This document shows positions 17,905-26,004 of a stretch of 64,000 bases of DNA, one piece after another. The DNA is taken from assembly GCA_963970005.1 (NCBI GenBank), contig CAXAMN010005280.1:51025-115024 (forward strand). Reading direction: 5' to 3'. The notes under the pieces were generated by a model. It was not told the DNA's origin. It ran no database searches and saw only the letters and a list, made by a program, of their open reading frames with translations. Origin of the DNA: Durusdinium trenchii. Taxonomy: Eukaryota > Sar > Dinophyceae > Suessiales > Symbiodiniaceae. The stretch's first letter is position 1. Every line of letters starts with the position of its first letter. The translations under genes and the position numbers were made by a program.

Positions 17905-18603
17905 TCACAGACGGGTGCTTTGAACATGCGGAAACCTTGGGCTGACACATCTTAAGTTGCAACAAACACGGAACATGTGCCTTGCAGGCACCTCGAGCTC
18001 AATCTGATACACGCACCTGGGAAACACCTCAACCCATCTCAACCCCAAATCCTGGCAGACCGTCTGAACCAGAGTGGATTTCCAGTACGTCGAGTGGCTC
18101 GAAAGCTCCAAGCACCGCAGGTGGCAGAGACTCATGACACTTTTGCACTCATTCAGCAGGTGTTCAAACTCGCGGAAATGAGCCTCCTGCAGCTCAAATC
18201 GTCTTGGCGGGGCGATCAGGTTAAGCACTGGGCTTCCTCCTGTGCATGGTGGACTGCTCCAACACAAAACCAAAACATCATCTAAAATCAATCGCAACCA
18301 ATCAGTCAGGATGTTCTTGATGACCTGAATCTTACATTCCTTGGTGACAGGGATGATGCCTAGTTTCCGAAACTCATGCAAACCACGAAGCTGGGAAAAA
18401 CCGGCATCTCGGGTTGTAAAGAGGTCAACTAGGACATGTGACACCTGACCCTTCCCGGTTTGCGACTTGAGGTGCTCTAAGCTCTGGCGAAAATCATGGA
18501 TGGCCTTACTATCAGGCTCATTCACAGAAACACTGAGGCTGGGCGTTCCCTCATGAGATTGTTCGTCAATCTCTTCATATCCGGATCTTTGGAATGGCTG
18601 CAC
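17905..18603 (-). CDS. Copia-2 extra 3' ORF A: methyltransferase-like PPC-motif ORF
   Basis: 232 codons, partly overlapping the RNase H ORF in another frame. Key segment: residues 57-65 (VLVDLFTTR) followed at 110-128 by VLVLCWSSPPCTGGSPVLNL. A hydrophobic strand running into (S/G)xPPCxxxSxxN is the layout of motif IV in cytosine-C5 methyltransferases, and VDLF could be a motif I relic, although its FxGxG glycines are missing. Further on, LELSSHSTYWKSTLVQ and FPRCVYQIE resemble blocks I recall from 3' domains of dinoflagellate Copia elements. I infer a class-I methyltransferase-like fold, probably degenerate; activity is not supported. Confidence 0.4.
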   Translation of the reverse strand: MQPFQRSGYEEIDEQSHEGTPSLSVSVNEPDSKAIHDFRQSLEHLKSQTGKGQVSHVLVDLFTTRDAGFSQLRGLHEFRKLGIIPVTKECKIQVIKNILTDWLRLILDDVLVLCWSSPPCTGGSPVLNLIAPPRRFELQEAHFREFEHLLNECKSVMSLCHLRCLELSSHSTYWKSTLVQTVCQDLGLRWVEVFPRCVYQIELEVPARHMFRVCCNLRCVSPRFPHVQSTRL

Positions 18604-19346
18604 GTCAGCCGAACTCGATGTAGTGACATCGGCATCAACCTTCGGTTGTGGTATACCTTGGATTTCTTCTTTGACTCAAGCTGCCAAGATTCGGGTGCTG
18701 TTCGTTCAGTTATCCCAATCTGGCATCGATGAAACTCTGTGGCTTCACGATTCAAAATCTTTGTCAGCAGGTCGGCAACACAAAGCTTTCCTGAAATCCA
18801 TCGAAGAACTAAGTGGCCGCTCTCAACAAGAAACTGGATGAAACAGGTGGCCAATGACATGTGTCTCACTCTCCTAGAAAGCCCTTGGTTTTGCAGTGCT
18901 GCCAAACACGATTGAGAATCCGAAAACATGATGATTGGGTATGTCTCTCGATCCCCACTACTACCAATCTGATCAAATGCAATGGCTTGGAGGTCGTTCT
19001 CATGGAATCGGGCCAACTCGCTCGGATCAGCAAAGTTCTCCAAAAACTCAACGAGGTGGCGCAGTCCAATGCATTCTTGGGAGATCTGACACACTGCAAT
19101 CACTTCGGATTCACATGACGAAAGTGTTATGCAATGTTGCATACGGCTGTATCCCTTGATTACACTCCCCTTCCAATAGATCACACCTCTGCTGATCGAT
19201 CTCCGTTGCTCTGCATCGGAACTTCCCCAAGACGCATCCGAAACACCAGTGATGCCGTCATAGAATGGAATGGAAGTGCTGTTGGCTAGGTACTCTTGAT
19301 ACAAATGAGCAACTGATCTTACAAACCTCAAATACTTGCGAAGCAT
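18522..19346 (-). CDS. Copia-2 RNase H
   Basis: 274 codons. All four catalytic acids of Copia RNase H are visible: GVSDASW (Asp37), SSCESEVIA (Glu79), FSDSQSCLA (Asp143) and VADLLTK (Asp192). It degrades the RNA strand of the RNA:DNA hybrid during reverse transcription. The start sits in a different frame from the RT fragment before it. The C-terminal 80 residues beyond LLTK are outside the domain and overlap extra ORF A. Confidence 0.85.
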   Translation of the reverse strand: MLRKYLRFVRSVAHLYQEYLANSTSIPFYDGITGVSDASWGSSDAEQRRSISRGVIYWKGSVIKGYSRMQHCITLSSCESEVIAVCQISQECIGLRHLVEFLENFADPSELARFHENDLQAIAFDQIGSSGDRETYPIIMFSDSQSCLAALQNQGLSRRVRHMSLATCFIQFLVESGHLVLRWISGKLCVADLLTKILNREATEFHRCQIGITERTAPESWQLESKKKSKVYHNRRLMPMSLHRVRLTCSHSKDPDMKRLTNNLMRERPASVFL

Positions 19347-19378
19347 GTTCTCATGGATGTTGGTGGGTGCGGCTTGAC

Positions 19379-19672
19379 CTATTGGAGTGAAAGGAATCTT
19401 GCACGGTCAGGACGTGACTGTGCCCACCAGGCCAACTTGCCTACCAGCTTTCGATAGCGGGAGGCTGCTTCGTCCGTGAGGACCGCGACGCTGCTTGGAT
19501 CTTTGTGTCCCTTTTCAAGGATGGCCAACAGATCTGGAGGAACAGGTGAGGCTTTCAAGTCACTACAAAACGGTTCCGACTCAAACAGATCTTCCAAATA
19601 CTTGGTGGGAACCCTCACATACAATGATGTGGATCTTTGTGGACGAATCACCTCTCTCCCCAAAAACATCAA
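19379..19672 (-). CDS. Copia-2 RT, C-terminal (thumb/connection) fragment
   Basis: 97 codons with FLGREVIR and the YRKLVGKLAWWAQSRPDRA block, the usual Copia RT segment between the YVDD palm and RNase H (compare FLG...YR.LVG.L.Y...RPD). It is in a different frame from both neighbours. Confidence 0.75.
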   Translation of the reverse strand: MMFLGREVIRPQRSTSLYVRVPTKYLEDLFESEPFCSDLKASPVPPDLLAILEKGHKDPSSVAVLTDEAASRYRKLVGKLAWWAQSRPDRARFLSLQ

Positions 19673-19724
19673 CGAACCACCTTCATGTCGTGCTGGTGAT
19701 CGAACCTGTGACCTTGACTTTCAA

Positions 19725-20807
19725 TTACTCTTGCAGCGATGCCTTGACATCTTCAATGCCTTTTGGCGACAGCGAAGCGACCAGTAGGTCATCAACATAC
19801 ACAAGCACTGCAGTCGGACACTCCGATGGCTTCGACATGCCGGCTAAGATCGTCTGTTCGCTGGGGCATGTGACAAGTCCTGCATTGTCCCTCAAAATCT
19901 GAGAACACGTGCCTAGCCAAGCCTTTGAAGCAACACGTAATCCGTTCATTGCACGTGTGAGATCAAGAAACACCGGCTGGTATGAATCTTCAGCGAACGA
20001 CAGGTCAGCTGGTAATCGAACGATCGCTCTAACTCCCCGCGGGAGATTGCTGTGCAAAAACGCTGTCGAGATGTCCAGACTCGTCAACCAAAGGTCAAAG
20101 TATTGGACCGCAGCAGTGAAAGACCTAAATGCCTCAACGCTTGGAGTCGAACTTGATATACCTAGGTTGTGTGCGGACTGAGATCCAGATGCGACCTCCT
20201 GGACAACACGTCGCGCACGACATTGATTGATCTTTCCATCAATCGTCTTGGCCGTGAGCACCCATCGTGAACTGATGATTCGAACTCCAAGTTCGTGGGA
20301 CAATGTCTTTGCGACATGCTCAACAAGTGGCGTGCCCACTTTGAGTTTGTCCATGGCGATCAGTTCGGTCATGCGGCCAGTCTTCACAAGGGCTGGACTA
20401 AATGTCGTTTGCTGATCTTCTGAAATGCCAAGTTCGGGCTCGATGAGGAAAATATCTACTCCGCAGAAATGGAATGGCTCTGATCGAAGTTTCTCGGCAC
20501 TCTTTGGGGGAACAAATATTGGACAGTAGACTCCTTGCCCTGAGACCCGACCGGAATGATCATGAACAAGCTCCTCAGGCGGTGGCATCAGCCAAGACAT
20601 GAATGTCGAAACATCCATCGGCAGCTTCATGGGATCAGGCGGACCAACGTGCGAACTTTCTTCATGCATATCGTCATCAGGAATTGATGGTTCGTACTCA
20701 GGGTCAATGTCCATAGGTCCAATGCCTGGATGATCCCTCGAAGCTTCTGGCTCAGGTCTCTCAGACTCAGTCGGCGGTGCACTGTCACCTGGAATGGCCG
20801 GCGGCAT
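19725..20807 (-). CDS. Copia-2 reverse transcriptase (RVT_2 palm/fingers)
   Basis: 360 codons. An acidic Pro-rich linker occupies about residues 1-90. RT blocks follow: SRWVLTAK (180-187) with INQCRARRVVQ, LDISTAFLHSNL carrying the motif A aspartate (Asp245), and VLVYVDDLLVAS with the YVDD box at 337-340. The three catalytic aspartates are intact. The text about 100-125 (PKSAEKLRSEPFHFCGVD) is part of the linker. This is the core polymerase of the element; upstream and downstream pieces are in other frames. Confidence 0.9.
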   Translation of the reverse strand: MPPAIPGDSAPPTESERPEPEASRDHPGIGPMDIDPEYEPSIPDDDMHEESSHVGPPDPMKLPMDVSTFMSWLMPPPEELVHDHSGRVSGQGVYCPIFVPPKSAEKLRSEPFHFCGVDIFLIEPELGISEDQQTTFSPALVKTGRMTELIAMDKLKVGTPLVEHVAKTLSHELGVRIISSRWVLTAKTIDGKINQCRARRVVQEVASGSQSAHNLGISSSTPSVEAFRSFTAAVQYFDLWLTSLDISTAFLHSNLPRGVRAIVRLPADLSFAEDSYQPVFLDLTRAMNGLRVASKAWLGTCSQILRDNAGLVTCPSEQTILAGMSKPSECPTAVLVYVDDLLVASLSPKGIEDVKASLQE

Positions 20808-21310
20808 CTTTTGATGATATCGAATACGGGCTGTCGGGTGATCCTAGGGGACTGACTTGGATCTGACGATTCAATCGGCTTTGGAACTTCAGGTTGAGGA
20901 ATTGGTTCACTCAATTTCTTTCTCTCATTCTCTACCCAGTCCCTATATCGGCGGCAGCAGCGTGCAGTATGTTTCCTCCCATGCCTACTTTGGGAGTTGC
21001 AGGCGGAACAATCGGGAGTTGGACCGTGCTCTCGAACCCAGGCCCTTGGCGGACCGTTCAACGGAAGGCCCTCGCGAATCCCGAACTCGCTATCCTGTGG
21101 TTGAGCAGGTCGTGCTGGGTCATGAGGTCGTGCTGCTGCATCCACATCCGAAGCTACCTTGATGACATCAGGTGCGAGTGAGGTGTCCCATACGATCTGA
21201 CTCAAGGGCTTCACCTCCACCTGAAAGATGTGGACTCTATCACCGATCTTCGAGGACACTACGTGAACCAGCGTGTTTGGTCGTATATGGAGGTATGCTG
21301 CTGGAACCAA
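20627..21310 (-). CDS. Copia-2 integrase C-terminal/linker region with Cys cluster
   Basis: 227 codons. AAYLHIRPNTLVHVVSSKI overlaps the end of the integrase region in another frame. A compact PDCSACNSQSRHGRKHTARC segment looks zinc-binding. The rest is Pro-rich linker running toward RT, overlapping the RT ORF start. Confidence 0.55.
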   Translation of the reverse strand: MVPAAYLHIRPNTLVHVVSSKIGDRVHIFQVEVKPLSQIVWDTSLAPDVIKVASDVDAAARPHDPARPAQPQDSEFGIREGLPLNGPPRAWVREHGPTPDCSACNSQSRHGRKHTARCCRRYRDWVENERKKLSEPIPQPEVPKPIESSDPSQSPRITRQPVFDIIKRCRRPFQVTVHRRLSLRDLSQKLRGIIQALDLWTLTLSTNHQFLMTICMKKVRTLVRLIP

Positions 21311-21903
21311 ACCTGGTTGCCTCTGGTACTGATGCAGCCAACGACGGAGACTTTGGCGTGCACTACGCTCGCGAACATCGAGCAGGTCAGACTTGGTCGT
21401 TCTTTCTGAAGCACCAACTCGATGGGTGTCCTGCGAGAGTTCAGTCCTTCTGAATGTCCTGAAGTGCTACCGACCCCAAAGTGGTTATGTGCTTGGGCGA
21501 TATAGTTGAGGGCGAACCGAAGACACTCTCCCGAACACGTCAAGTCGAACCGATGTGCGCGAAGGTCACTCCTCAAACAACTCACCATTTCCTTGAACCT
21601 TCTCACGTTCCTCTCTGCGAGTCCCACAGTTTCGTGGGCTTGAGGTCCCGCCGTTTTGACTTGAAGTGGGAGGCCAAGACGTCGCAAGAGGTTCAACATA
21701 GCATCACTGTCCGTGAGCACTTCAACAACAACTGGACTAGCCTCAGTCACTGCTAGCTGCTTGAAGAATGCGAGACAATCAGATTGGGTTTGGTCGGCAT
21801 GACCATCAACAGCGGCAACCCCAACGAGTCCAGTCCCGGCGTCAGCTAGGACCAAAAATCGACATCCCTCTAAAAACATGAAGTCGGCCTGAACTAGCAA
21901 CAA
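21259..21903 (-). CDS. Copia-2 integrase catalytic core
   Basis: 214 codons with QADFMF (first Asp), EVLTDSDAM (second Asp, residue 65 or 67) and GLAERNVRRFKE (Glu97), the D,D-35-E layout of retroelement integrases, here with about 31 residues in the second spacing. ALNYIAQAHNHFG and TPIELVL correspond to the usual Copia HAAYLxNR and PxE blocks. The sequence before it in the protease frame shows the frame was continuous before an indel near 21900. Confidence 0.8.
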   Translation of the reverse strand: MLLVQADFMFLEGCRFLVLADAGTGLVGVAAVDGHADQTQSDCLAFFKQLAVTEASPVVVEVLTDSDAMLNLLRRLGLPLQVKTAGPQAHETVGLAERNVRRFKEMVSCLRSDLRAHRFDLTCSGECLRFALNYIAQAHNHFGVGSTSGHSEGLNSRRTPIELVLQKERPSLTCSMFASVVHAKVSVVGCISTRGNQVWFQQHTSIYDQTRWFT

Positions 21904-23465
21904 CTTGTGGTCAATCGGACTTCTACCGGGATGGGATCGTGAATGCCGAACAACAGATCTACTTCGAACACAATGGTCACAGCGGCTGTCGAATGGAATC
22001 GGCGGTGCAAAACTAACTCCTTTTCGATCTTACGACTCAGCTGCTGATAACTTGCCGGTTCGGCTGCCTGGATCTGGGCGGAATCTGGTGCGTGATCTTC
22101 TTTTGGAACTGGATCCATAGGTTCATCAACATCACCTGAGGCTGGAAGCGGATGGTCATCCGATGTGCTACCAGCGCATATCAGTGCATTAGGCCATGAT
22201 TCATGCAGCTTCGATGGCTTGGGTGACATGGTATTGGGCTCAAATTCATGGATTTCTGGTTCATCATCGAACTGCAACACTTTGGCATGACCTGTGTGTG
22301 TTGATTTGGACGTGGTTCCAAAGAAGGCAATGGCCGAACTCGAAGTGCGATACGTCGTGTCTATTGAAGGACTGGAGATGCTGCTCTGACTTGGACTCTT
22401 ACCACCTTGACTTGAAGGACTTTGATCGGACCAAGCTTCAAAAACCTGGGCTTCCATGTCGACATCCCCCTTGCAGTCCTTTCCACGCCTTCGATGAGCT
22501 CGGACCCAAGGTACATTGGCCCAAATCTCGCATGACATCCTGCGAATGTCGGCAATTTGGATGCTGCAGCTGTTCGGACCGAACGTGAACGTTGCTCCCA
22601 TACGGGTGAGTCCATGAACACTCAACAAATTGTGCTCTACAGGTCCGATGACGGCACGAATTTCATATCGAACAACCTTGACTTTCTCACCGTCTTCATG
22701 TTCAATCATGGTGGGAAAGAACACTTCTAGCATACATTCTCTTTCAATAGATACTTGCTCTCCGGATGCTGTTCGAAGGTTGATGGGTGTGGTCATGTTC
22801 CGTTCTTTCAACAATCGATACACTTTCAATGCTTGCGCAGAAACGACGGTTCGAGAAGCTCCGGAATCGACAAGCCAAAGGTGGGGATCATGATCATCAA
22901 GATTCTGGCACATGAAGAAGGGTTCAACGGGCAAAGAAGGCTCCATACAGGTGGAAAGACGACCACCGTCTTCGAAGTCTGGTTCTGACCATACCTCGGA
23001 CCCGGCTTCGGACCCTGGTTGCGAAAACTCAGTGGCCCTTTTCCCTTTCATCTTTCCTTTTCCACCTTTATCTCCTTTCTCACCCTTCTTTCCTTTCTCT
23101 TTACTCTTTCCTTTTCCATCTCCCTTTCCCTTATCACCTTTGGACTGCTTCTCAGGACTGCCGTGGCGCTTGTCACGATTGGGACAGTTGGCGGACAAAT
23201 GACCTCGTTCACCACATTGAAAACAGCTTCTCTGACCCGGATCCAGTGCCTTTACCTTTACCCAAATGCTTTCCCTTGCCCTCTTTGTCTTTGTCCTGAT
23301 TGTCATACTTACCTTTTCTACCTTTGCGCTCCTTGCCTTTGCCTTTTGGATCGAAACCTCCCAGGCTGGCGATGGGTTTGCCATTGAGATCAAGCCAAAT
23401 ACGTTGTTATTGGGCTTCATACCTGAGGGCACTTTCAACATATGAGACAAAGGATTCATCGGCAT
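21894..23465 (-). CDS. Copia-2 gag nucleocapsid plus aspartic protease
   Basis: 523 codons. CFQCGERGHLSANCP (81-95) is a perfect CX2CX4HX4C zinc knuckle that binds the element RNA. It is followed by a Lys/Gly/Asp-rich tract (about 104-143). LWLVDSGASRTVVS (Asp200-Ser-Gly-Ala) is the retropepsin active-site loop, and HNLLSVHGL (about 284-292) fits the block that normally follows the protease. The C-terminal 150 residues are Ser/Pro-rich linker ahead of integrase. Confidence 0.9.
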   Translation of the reverse strand: MPMNPLSHMLKVPSGMKPNNNVFGLISMANPSPAWEVSIQKAKARSAKVEKVSMTIRTKTKRARESIWVKVKALDPGQRSCFQCGERGHLSANCPNRDKRHGSPEKQSKGDKGKGDGKGKSKEKGKKGEKGDKGGKGKMKGKRATEFSQPGSEAGSEVWSEPDFEDGGRLSTCMEPSLPVEPFFMCQNLDDHDPHLWLVDSGASRTVVSAQALKVYRLLKERNMTTPINLRTASGEQVSIERECMLEVFFPTMIEHEDGEKVKVVRYEIRAVIGPVEHNLLSVHGLTRMGATFTFGPNSCSIQIADIRRMSCEIWANVPWVRAHRRRGKDCKGDVDMEAQVFEAWSDQSPSSQGGKSPSQSSISSPSIDTTYRTSSSAIAFFGTTSKSTHTGHAKVLQFDDEPEIHEFEPNTMSPKPSKLHESWPNALICAGSTSDDHPLPASGDVDEPMDPVPKEDHAPDSAQIQAAEPASYQQLSRKIEKELVLHRRFHSTAAVTIVFEVDLLFGIHDPIPVEVRLTTSCC

Positions 23466-23739
23466 TGTTCAGGACAATCCACTGACGACACTGTTGGGGC
23501 AGGGCTCTCAAAAGGATCAAAGTCTCGTCGGCTTCGGCAAATAACTCTGTGCGGGTTTTCACTGAAAACTCTCTTGCAATCAGTCGAAGACACTCGAATC
23601 CGCAGCATCGATGAGATCCCTTAGCTTCCTCATAGTTGCGAATAACCAGGCTTGCTCGGGCATGGTTCATGAAGCATGTCTTCGAATGGAGAGAAGTCTG
23701 ACTGACCTGGTTATCTGGCTGGGTTGCAATCGATGCCAA
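23407..23739 (-). CDS. Copia-2 gag capsid-like fragment, downstream part
   Basis: 110 codons ending in a helical stretch (ILLRALPQQCRQWIVLNN, then VSYVESALRYEAQ) that matches the general pattern of the Copia gag domain before the zinc knuckle. It is separated from the preceding and following gag pieces by frame changes. Confidence 0.6.
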   Translation of the reverse strand: MASIATQPDNQVSQTSLHSKTCFMNHARASLVIRNYEEAKGSHRCCGFECLRLIAREFSVKTRTELFAEADETLILLRALPQQCRQWIVLNNADESFVSYVESALRYEAQ

Positions 23740-24017
23740 CCTAAAGGCTCAGTTTCTTTGATACAACCCATAATCTCTCCAGGGTAGGCGTTGGATCCTA
23801 ATCCAGTCCAACTAGCTAGATCAGTTACCCAAGACAAAAACCCGGTGATCTCTTGAGGACGTGATTTCCATTCATCGTATGCTGGAGCGGGCATGTTTGG
23901 CATCCACCATTCGCTCCTCTCGAAGGGGTTTTCATCTCCTCCATTCTCATGCATTGATCCCGGAGGAGTATCGATCGGAATGGATCGTGGACCTCCTGTG
24001 GATTGCAGGGGTGGCAT
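23667..24017 (-). CDS. Copia-2 gag fragment, middle part
   Basis: 116 codons with AYDEWKSRPQEITGFLSWV, typical of the start of a retroelement capsid domain (folding helix after a Pro-rich leader). In-frame neighbours are lost through indels. Confidence 0.5.
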   Translation of the reverse strand: MPPLQSTGGPRSIPIDTPPGSMHENGGDENPFERSEWWMPNMPAPAYDEWKSRPQEITGFLSWVTDLASWTGLGSNAYPGEIMGCIKETEPLGWHRLQPSQITRSVRLLSIRRHAS

Positions 24018-24049
24018 TTATGGTGGTGGGGGAATCAATTCACTCGAGT

Positions 24050-24553
24050 TCAACTGAGAAGCTCCGAACGGCGGGAACTGACGATCCGGTGAGGCTGGCA
24101 GGCTCGTAGGGAATGGTCGTTCAGGAATGCCAGCCTCTCGAGATGGCGAAGTATTGTATAGTTACGCCAAGGATCGGATGTCTGCAGTGGGTCTGCATTG
24201 ACATTAGTCGGATTACCTAGATCGGATGGTTGGGCTGTCGGATCAGGCTGGGCTAAACCAGGTGCAGGATTTTGTGGCACCTGTGCTGGTGGGATTGGCA
24301 TCTGAGAACCCGGAAGAACAGTCGGGGCAGCAACATTCTGTGCAACAAAGTTTGGATTTGAGCTCAACTGAATCACCTGTTGCAAAGCTGGTCCAAGAGA
24401 GATCAACGAATCTGAAAGGCGCGCAACTTGTGTTTCTAATCTCTCTATTCTTGACGTGTCTACCCCCTGCGCTTCCGGACTCCTTCGGCTCCGAGTTTCA
24501 AATCTTCCTCTGGATCGTTCTCTTTGAGGCGCAGTTCCATCACGATCGGTCAT
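24050..24553 (-). CDS. Copia-2 gag N-terminus
   Basis: 167 codons from an ATG 77 bp downstream of the 5' LTR, a normal position for gag initiation. It begins basic (REERSRGRF-like), has a short coiled coil (IERLETQVARLSDSLISL) and then a Pro/Gln/Asn-rich linker. No enzymatic motif. Confidence 0.6.
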   Translation of the reverse strand: MTDRDGTAPQRERSRGRFETRSRRSPEAQGVDTSRIERLETQVARLSDSLISLGPALQQVIQLSSNPNFVAQNVAAPTVLPGSQMPIPPAQVPQNPAPGLAQPDPTAQPSDLGNPTNVNADPLQTSDPWRNYTILRHLERLAFLNDHSLRACQPHRIVSSRRSELLS

Positions 24554-24609
24554 GGCTCAATCTCTACGGATGAAAAGTCGTGACCTATCCTAAGTGAATT
24601 GGAACCTAC

Positions 24610-24625
24610 AGCTCCCGCAGGAGCT
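24610..24625. other. Leader hairpin of Copia-2 next to the 5' LTR
   Basis: AGCTCC-CGCA-GGAGCT, a 6-bp stem with a 4-nt loop only a few bases inside the 5' LTR, where a primer-binding site is expected. In minus orientation the LTR edge is followed by TATCGGAGC, which resembles the TATCAGAGC part of the initiator-tRNA-type site but lacks the leading TGG. Confidence 0.5.
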
Positions 24626-24629
24626 CCGA

Positions 24630-25087
24630 TATGAAGGTTAACTTCAAGTTGGAAACATTTGGAAACTCGTGAGAACCCAAAAGAAAACAGTTGAAGCCTT
24701 TCGAACGTGTTCGATCGAACGGAATCCCTCGGCCGCGATCAGCCGAAACGCCCACGCCCCGATCCGGACGTGCAACGCTTTTCTTGCGTCGCACTTGAGC
24801 CATGCGGTGATGGCAAGTCCTTGGTACATTTCTCGATTTGTCGCTCTGGACGCGACATGCATCGAATGCACCCGGACAATGCGTAAGCGCATCACCCGGG
24901 TTGATGTCGCTCTGGGCGCGACAGGCATTTGAACGAAGCGCAAAAACAGTCCATGTCAACTGCAAGCTTCTACGAAAGGCTTCCGTGCATACTGCAGTAC
25001 ACTTCTTGATTTGTGCGTGTATGGAAACATGAGAACAACTGTGTTTGACCGACAGGACGGCTTCGAACGAGGTGTCGAACTTTCACA
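24630..25087 (-). repeat. 5' LTR of Copia-2
   Basis: 458 bp; in minus orientation TGTGAAAG...CCTTCATA. Relative to the 3' LTR it has a 10-bp extra block (about 24656-24665), lacks 4 bp near 25032, and shows about seven substitutions. Confidence 0.9.
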
Positions 25088-25092
25088 CCACC

Positions 25093-25396
25093 ACCACCAC
25101 CACCACCTGCACTCAGCAGCATTTTCAATGCTCAAAACGCTTGATCGATCAATCCTGCCAGATGGGCCTGCTGGCTGCATTTCCTTGCAGGACAAGGGTT
25201 TCCTGCAGAGGGGACCACACTCCCTGAACACTCAGCAAAAAAGGCATGCACCTGAGTGTTCGACAGATTTTGGCTGCTCCAGAAGTTGTTCAGAATTTCT
25301 TGAACCATCAAGAACACTAAGTCAACAAAGGGGTCGACAGCTAGGGTGAATTAAACAGAGTGGTATTCTTACGTGCAAGCCCATAAGAATCCTACA
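25093..25396. other. Right part of an unidentified insert in the Copia-1 LTR
   Basis: Sequence from the (CCA)n tract to the point where the Copia-1 LTR match resumes. It contains no gene and no obvious inverted termini. With 16254-16286 it forms about 337 bp. Confidence 0.4.
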
Positions 25397-25521
25397 CAAA
25401 GTAGCGCGGGCGCTTTTCCTGAAAAGGATTCGGGCCTAAATACCCAAGGACGTGGGTGTATGTGGTACGCCAGGATGATTGACTCATGTGGTTTCCTGTG
25501 ACGTTTCCTCAAGAGTGAACA
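25397..25521 (-). repeat. 5' LTR of Copia-1, main part
   Basis: About 97% identical to 13228-13353. In minus orientation it starts TGTTCACTCTTGAGG. The rest of this LTR (first three plus-strand bases) appears to be at 16251-16253, on the far side of the nested insertions. Confidence 0.6.
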
Positions 25522-25598
25522 TATACAGATGATATACACATACTCTTATCCTGAGCTCTAGCCCAGTAACTAATCCAGTTTGCCAACCCAACCGGTCC

Positions 25599-25865
25599 CT
25601 AAGGTCCTTCAATGTAATTGGAAAAAGGCACGCCACCAACAGCAGTTATATACACCATGGCTTCGGAGCTGTATTTGACCCTGTCTACCCTGCGAAGAAA
25701 AGCCGCAATTTCACGTGTGGTGGGATGGGTCGCCGCATGTTCCAGGTGCTCTGCTCGAAGTGATGGATCACGGAGTTTGTCAAAGTCGTGCTGATCTTCG
25801 GGCAGCTGAAATAACTCCTCCGCTGACCACCTCGGTCGCGTCAACTTGGGAAAGCTAAGCCACAA
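25599..25865 (-). CDS. Hypothetical ORF, possible host exon
   Basis: 88 codons, charged and helical (WSAEELFQLPEDQHDFDKLR, then TREIAAFLRRVDRVKYSS). No family recognised. It lies 140 bp from the larger ORF 26005-27039 on the same strand and could be a further exon of one gene. Confidence 0.3.
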   Translation of the reverse strand: MWLSFPKLTRPRWSAEELFQLPEDQHDFDKLRDPSLRAEHLEHAATHPTTREIAAFLRRVDRVKYSSEAMVYITAVGGVPFSNYIEGP

Positions 25866-26004
25866 AGCAGCATAAAGTCTGCTTTTATTTTTTACCTGCC
25901 CTTAATTGAGTAAGCGCCTACTCAATGAAGGGCTAAACTTTTAAACAAACTACCAGGTATTGCCACTAGCTAGGACGCAATCGGACTATTTGGTTCCTAG
26001 ATTT

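Larger units (their letters stand above)
16287..25087 (-). mobile_element. Copia-2: 8.8-kb Ty1/Copia retrotransposon, nested
   Basis: Flanked by long direct repeats (16287-16738 and 24630-25087) and by CCACC on both sides (16282-16286, 25088-25092); the insertion site is a (CCA)n tract, so the duplication is partly ambiguous. The minus-strand order is 5' LTR, hairpin leader, gag, CCHC, protease, integrase, RT, RNase H, extra ORF A, extra ORF B, polypurine tract, 3' LTR, the Ty1/Copia order with integrase before RT. About seven substitutions and two indels (10 bp and 4 bp) separate the LTRs, suggesting a fairly recent insertion, yet the coding part changes frame many times. Confidence 0.9.
13226..25521 (-). 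mobile_element. Copia-1: internally deleted Ty1/Copia element, host of a nested insertion
   Basis: Boundaries come from a 128-bp direct repeat (13226-13353 and, interrupted, 16251-16253 plus 25397-25521), flanked by tatcc (13221-13225) and tatac (25522-25526), a 4-of-5 target duplication. Next to the repeats, in minus orientation, are a primer-binding site (16239-16250) directly inside the 5' LTR and a purine-rich tract directly before the 3' LTR. The internal part (13354-16238, 2.9 kb) keeps gag and integrase remnants but no RT or RNase H, so it is non-autonomous. The 5' LTR is split by about 340 bp of unknown sequence, and within that by Copia-2. Confidence 0.6.
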
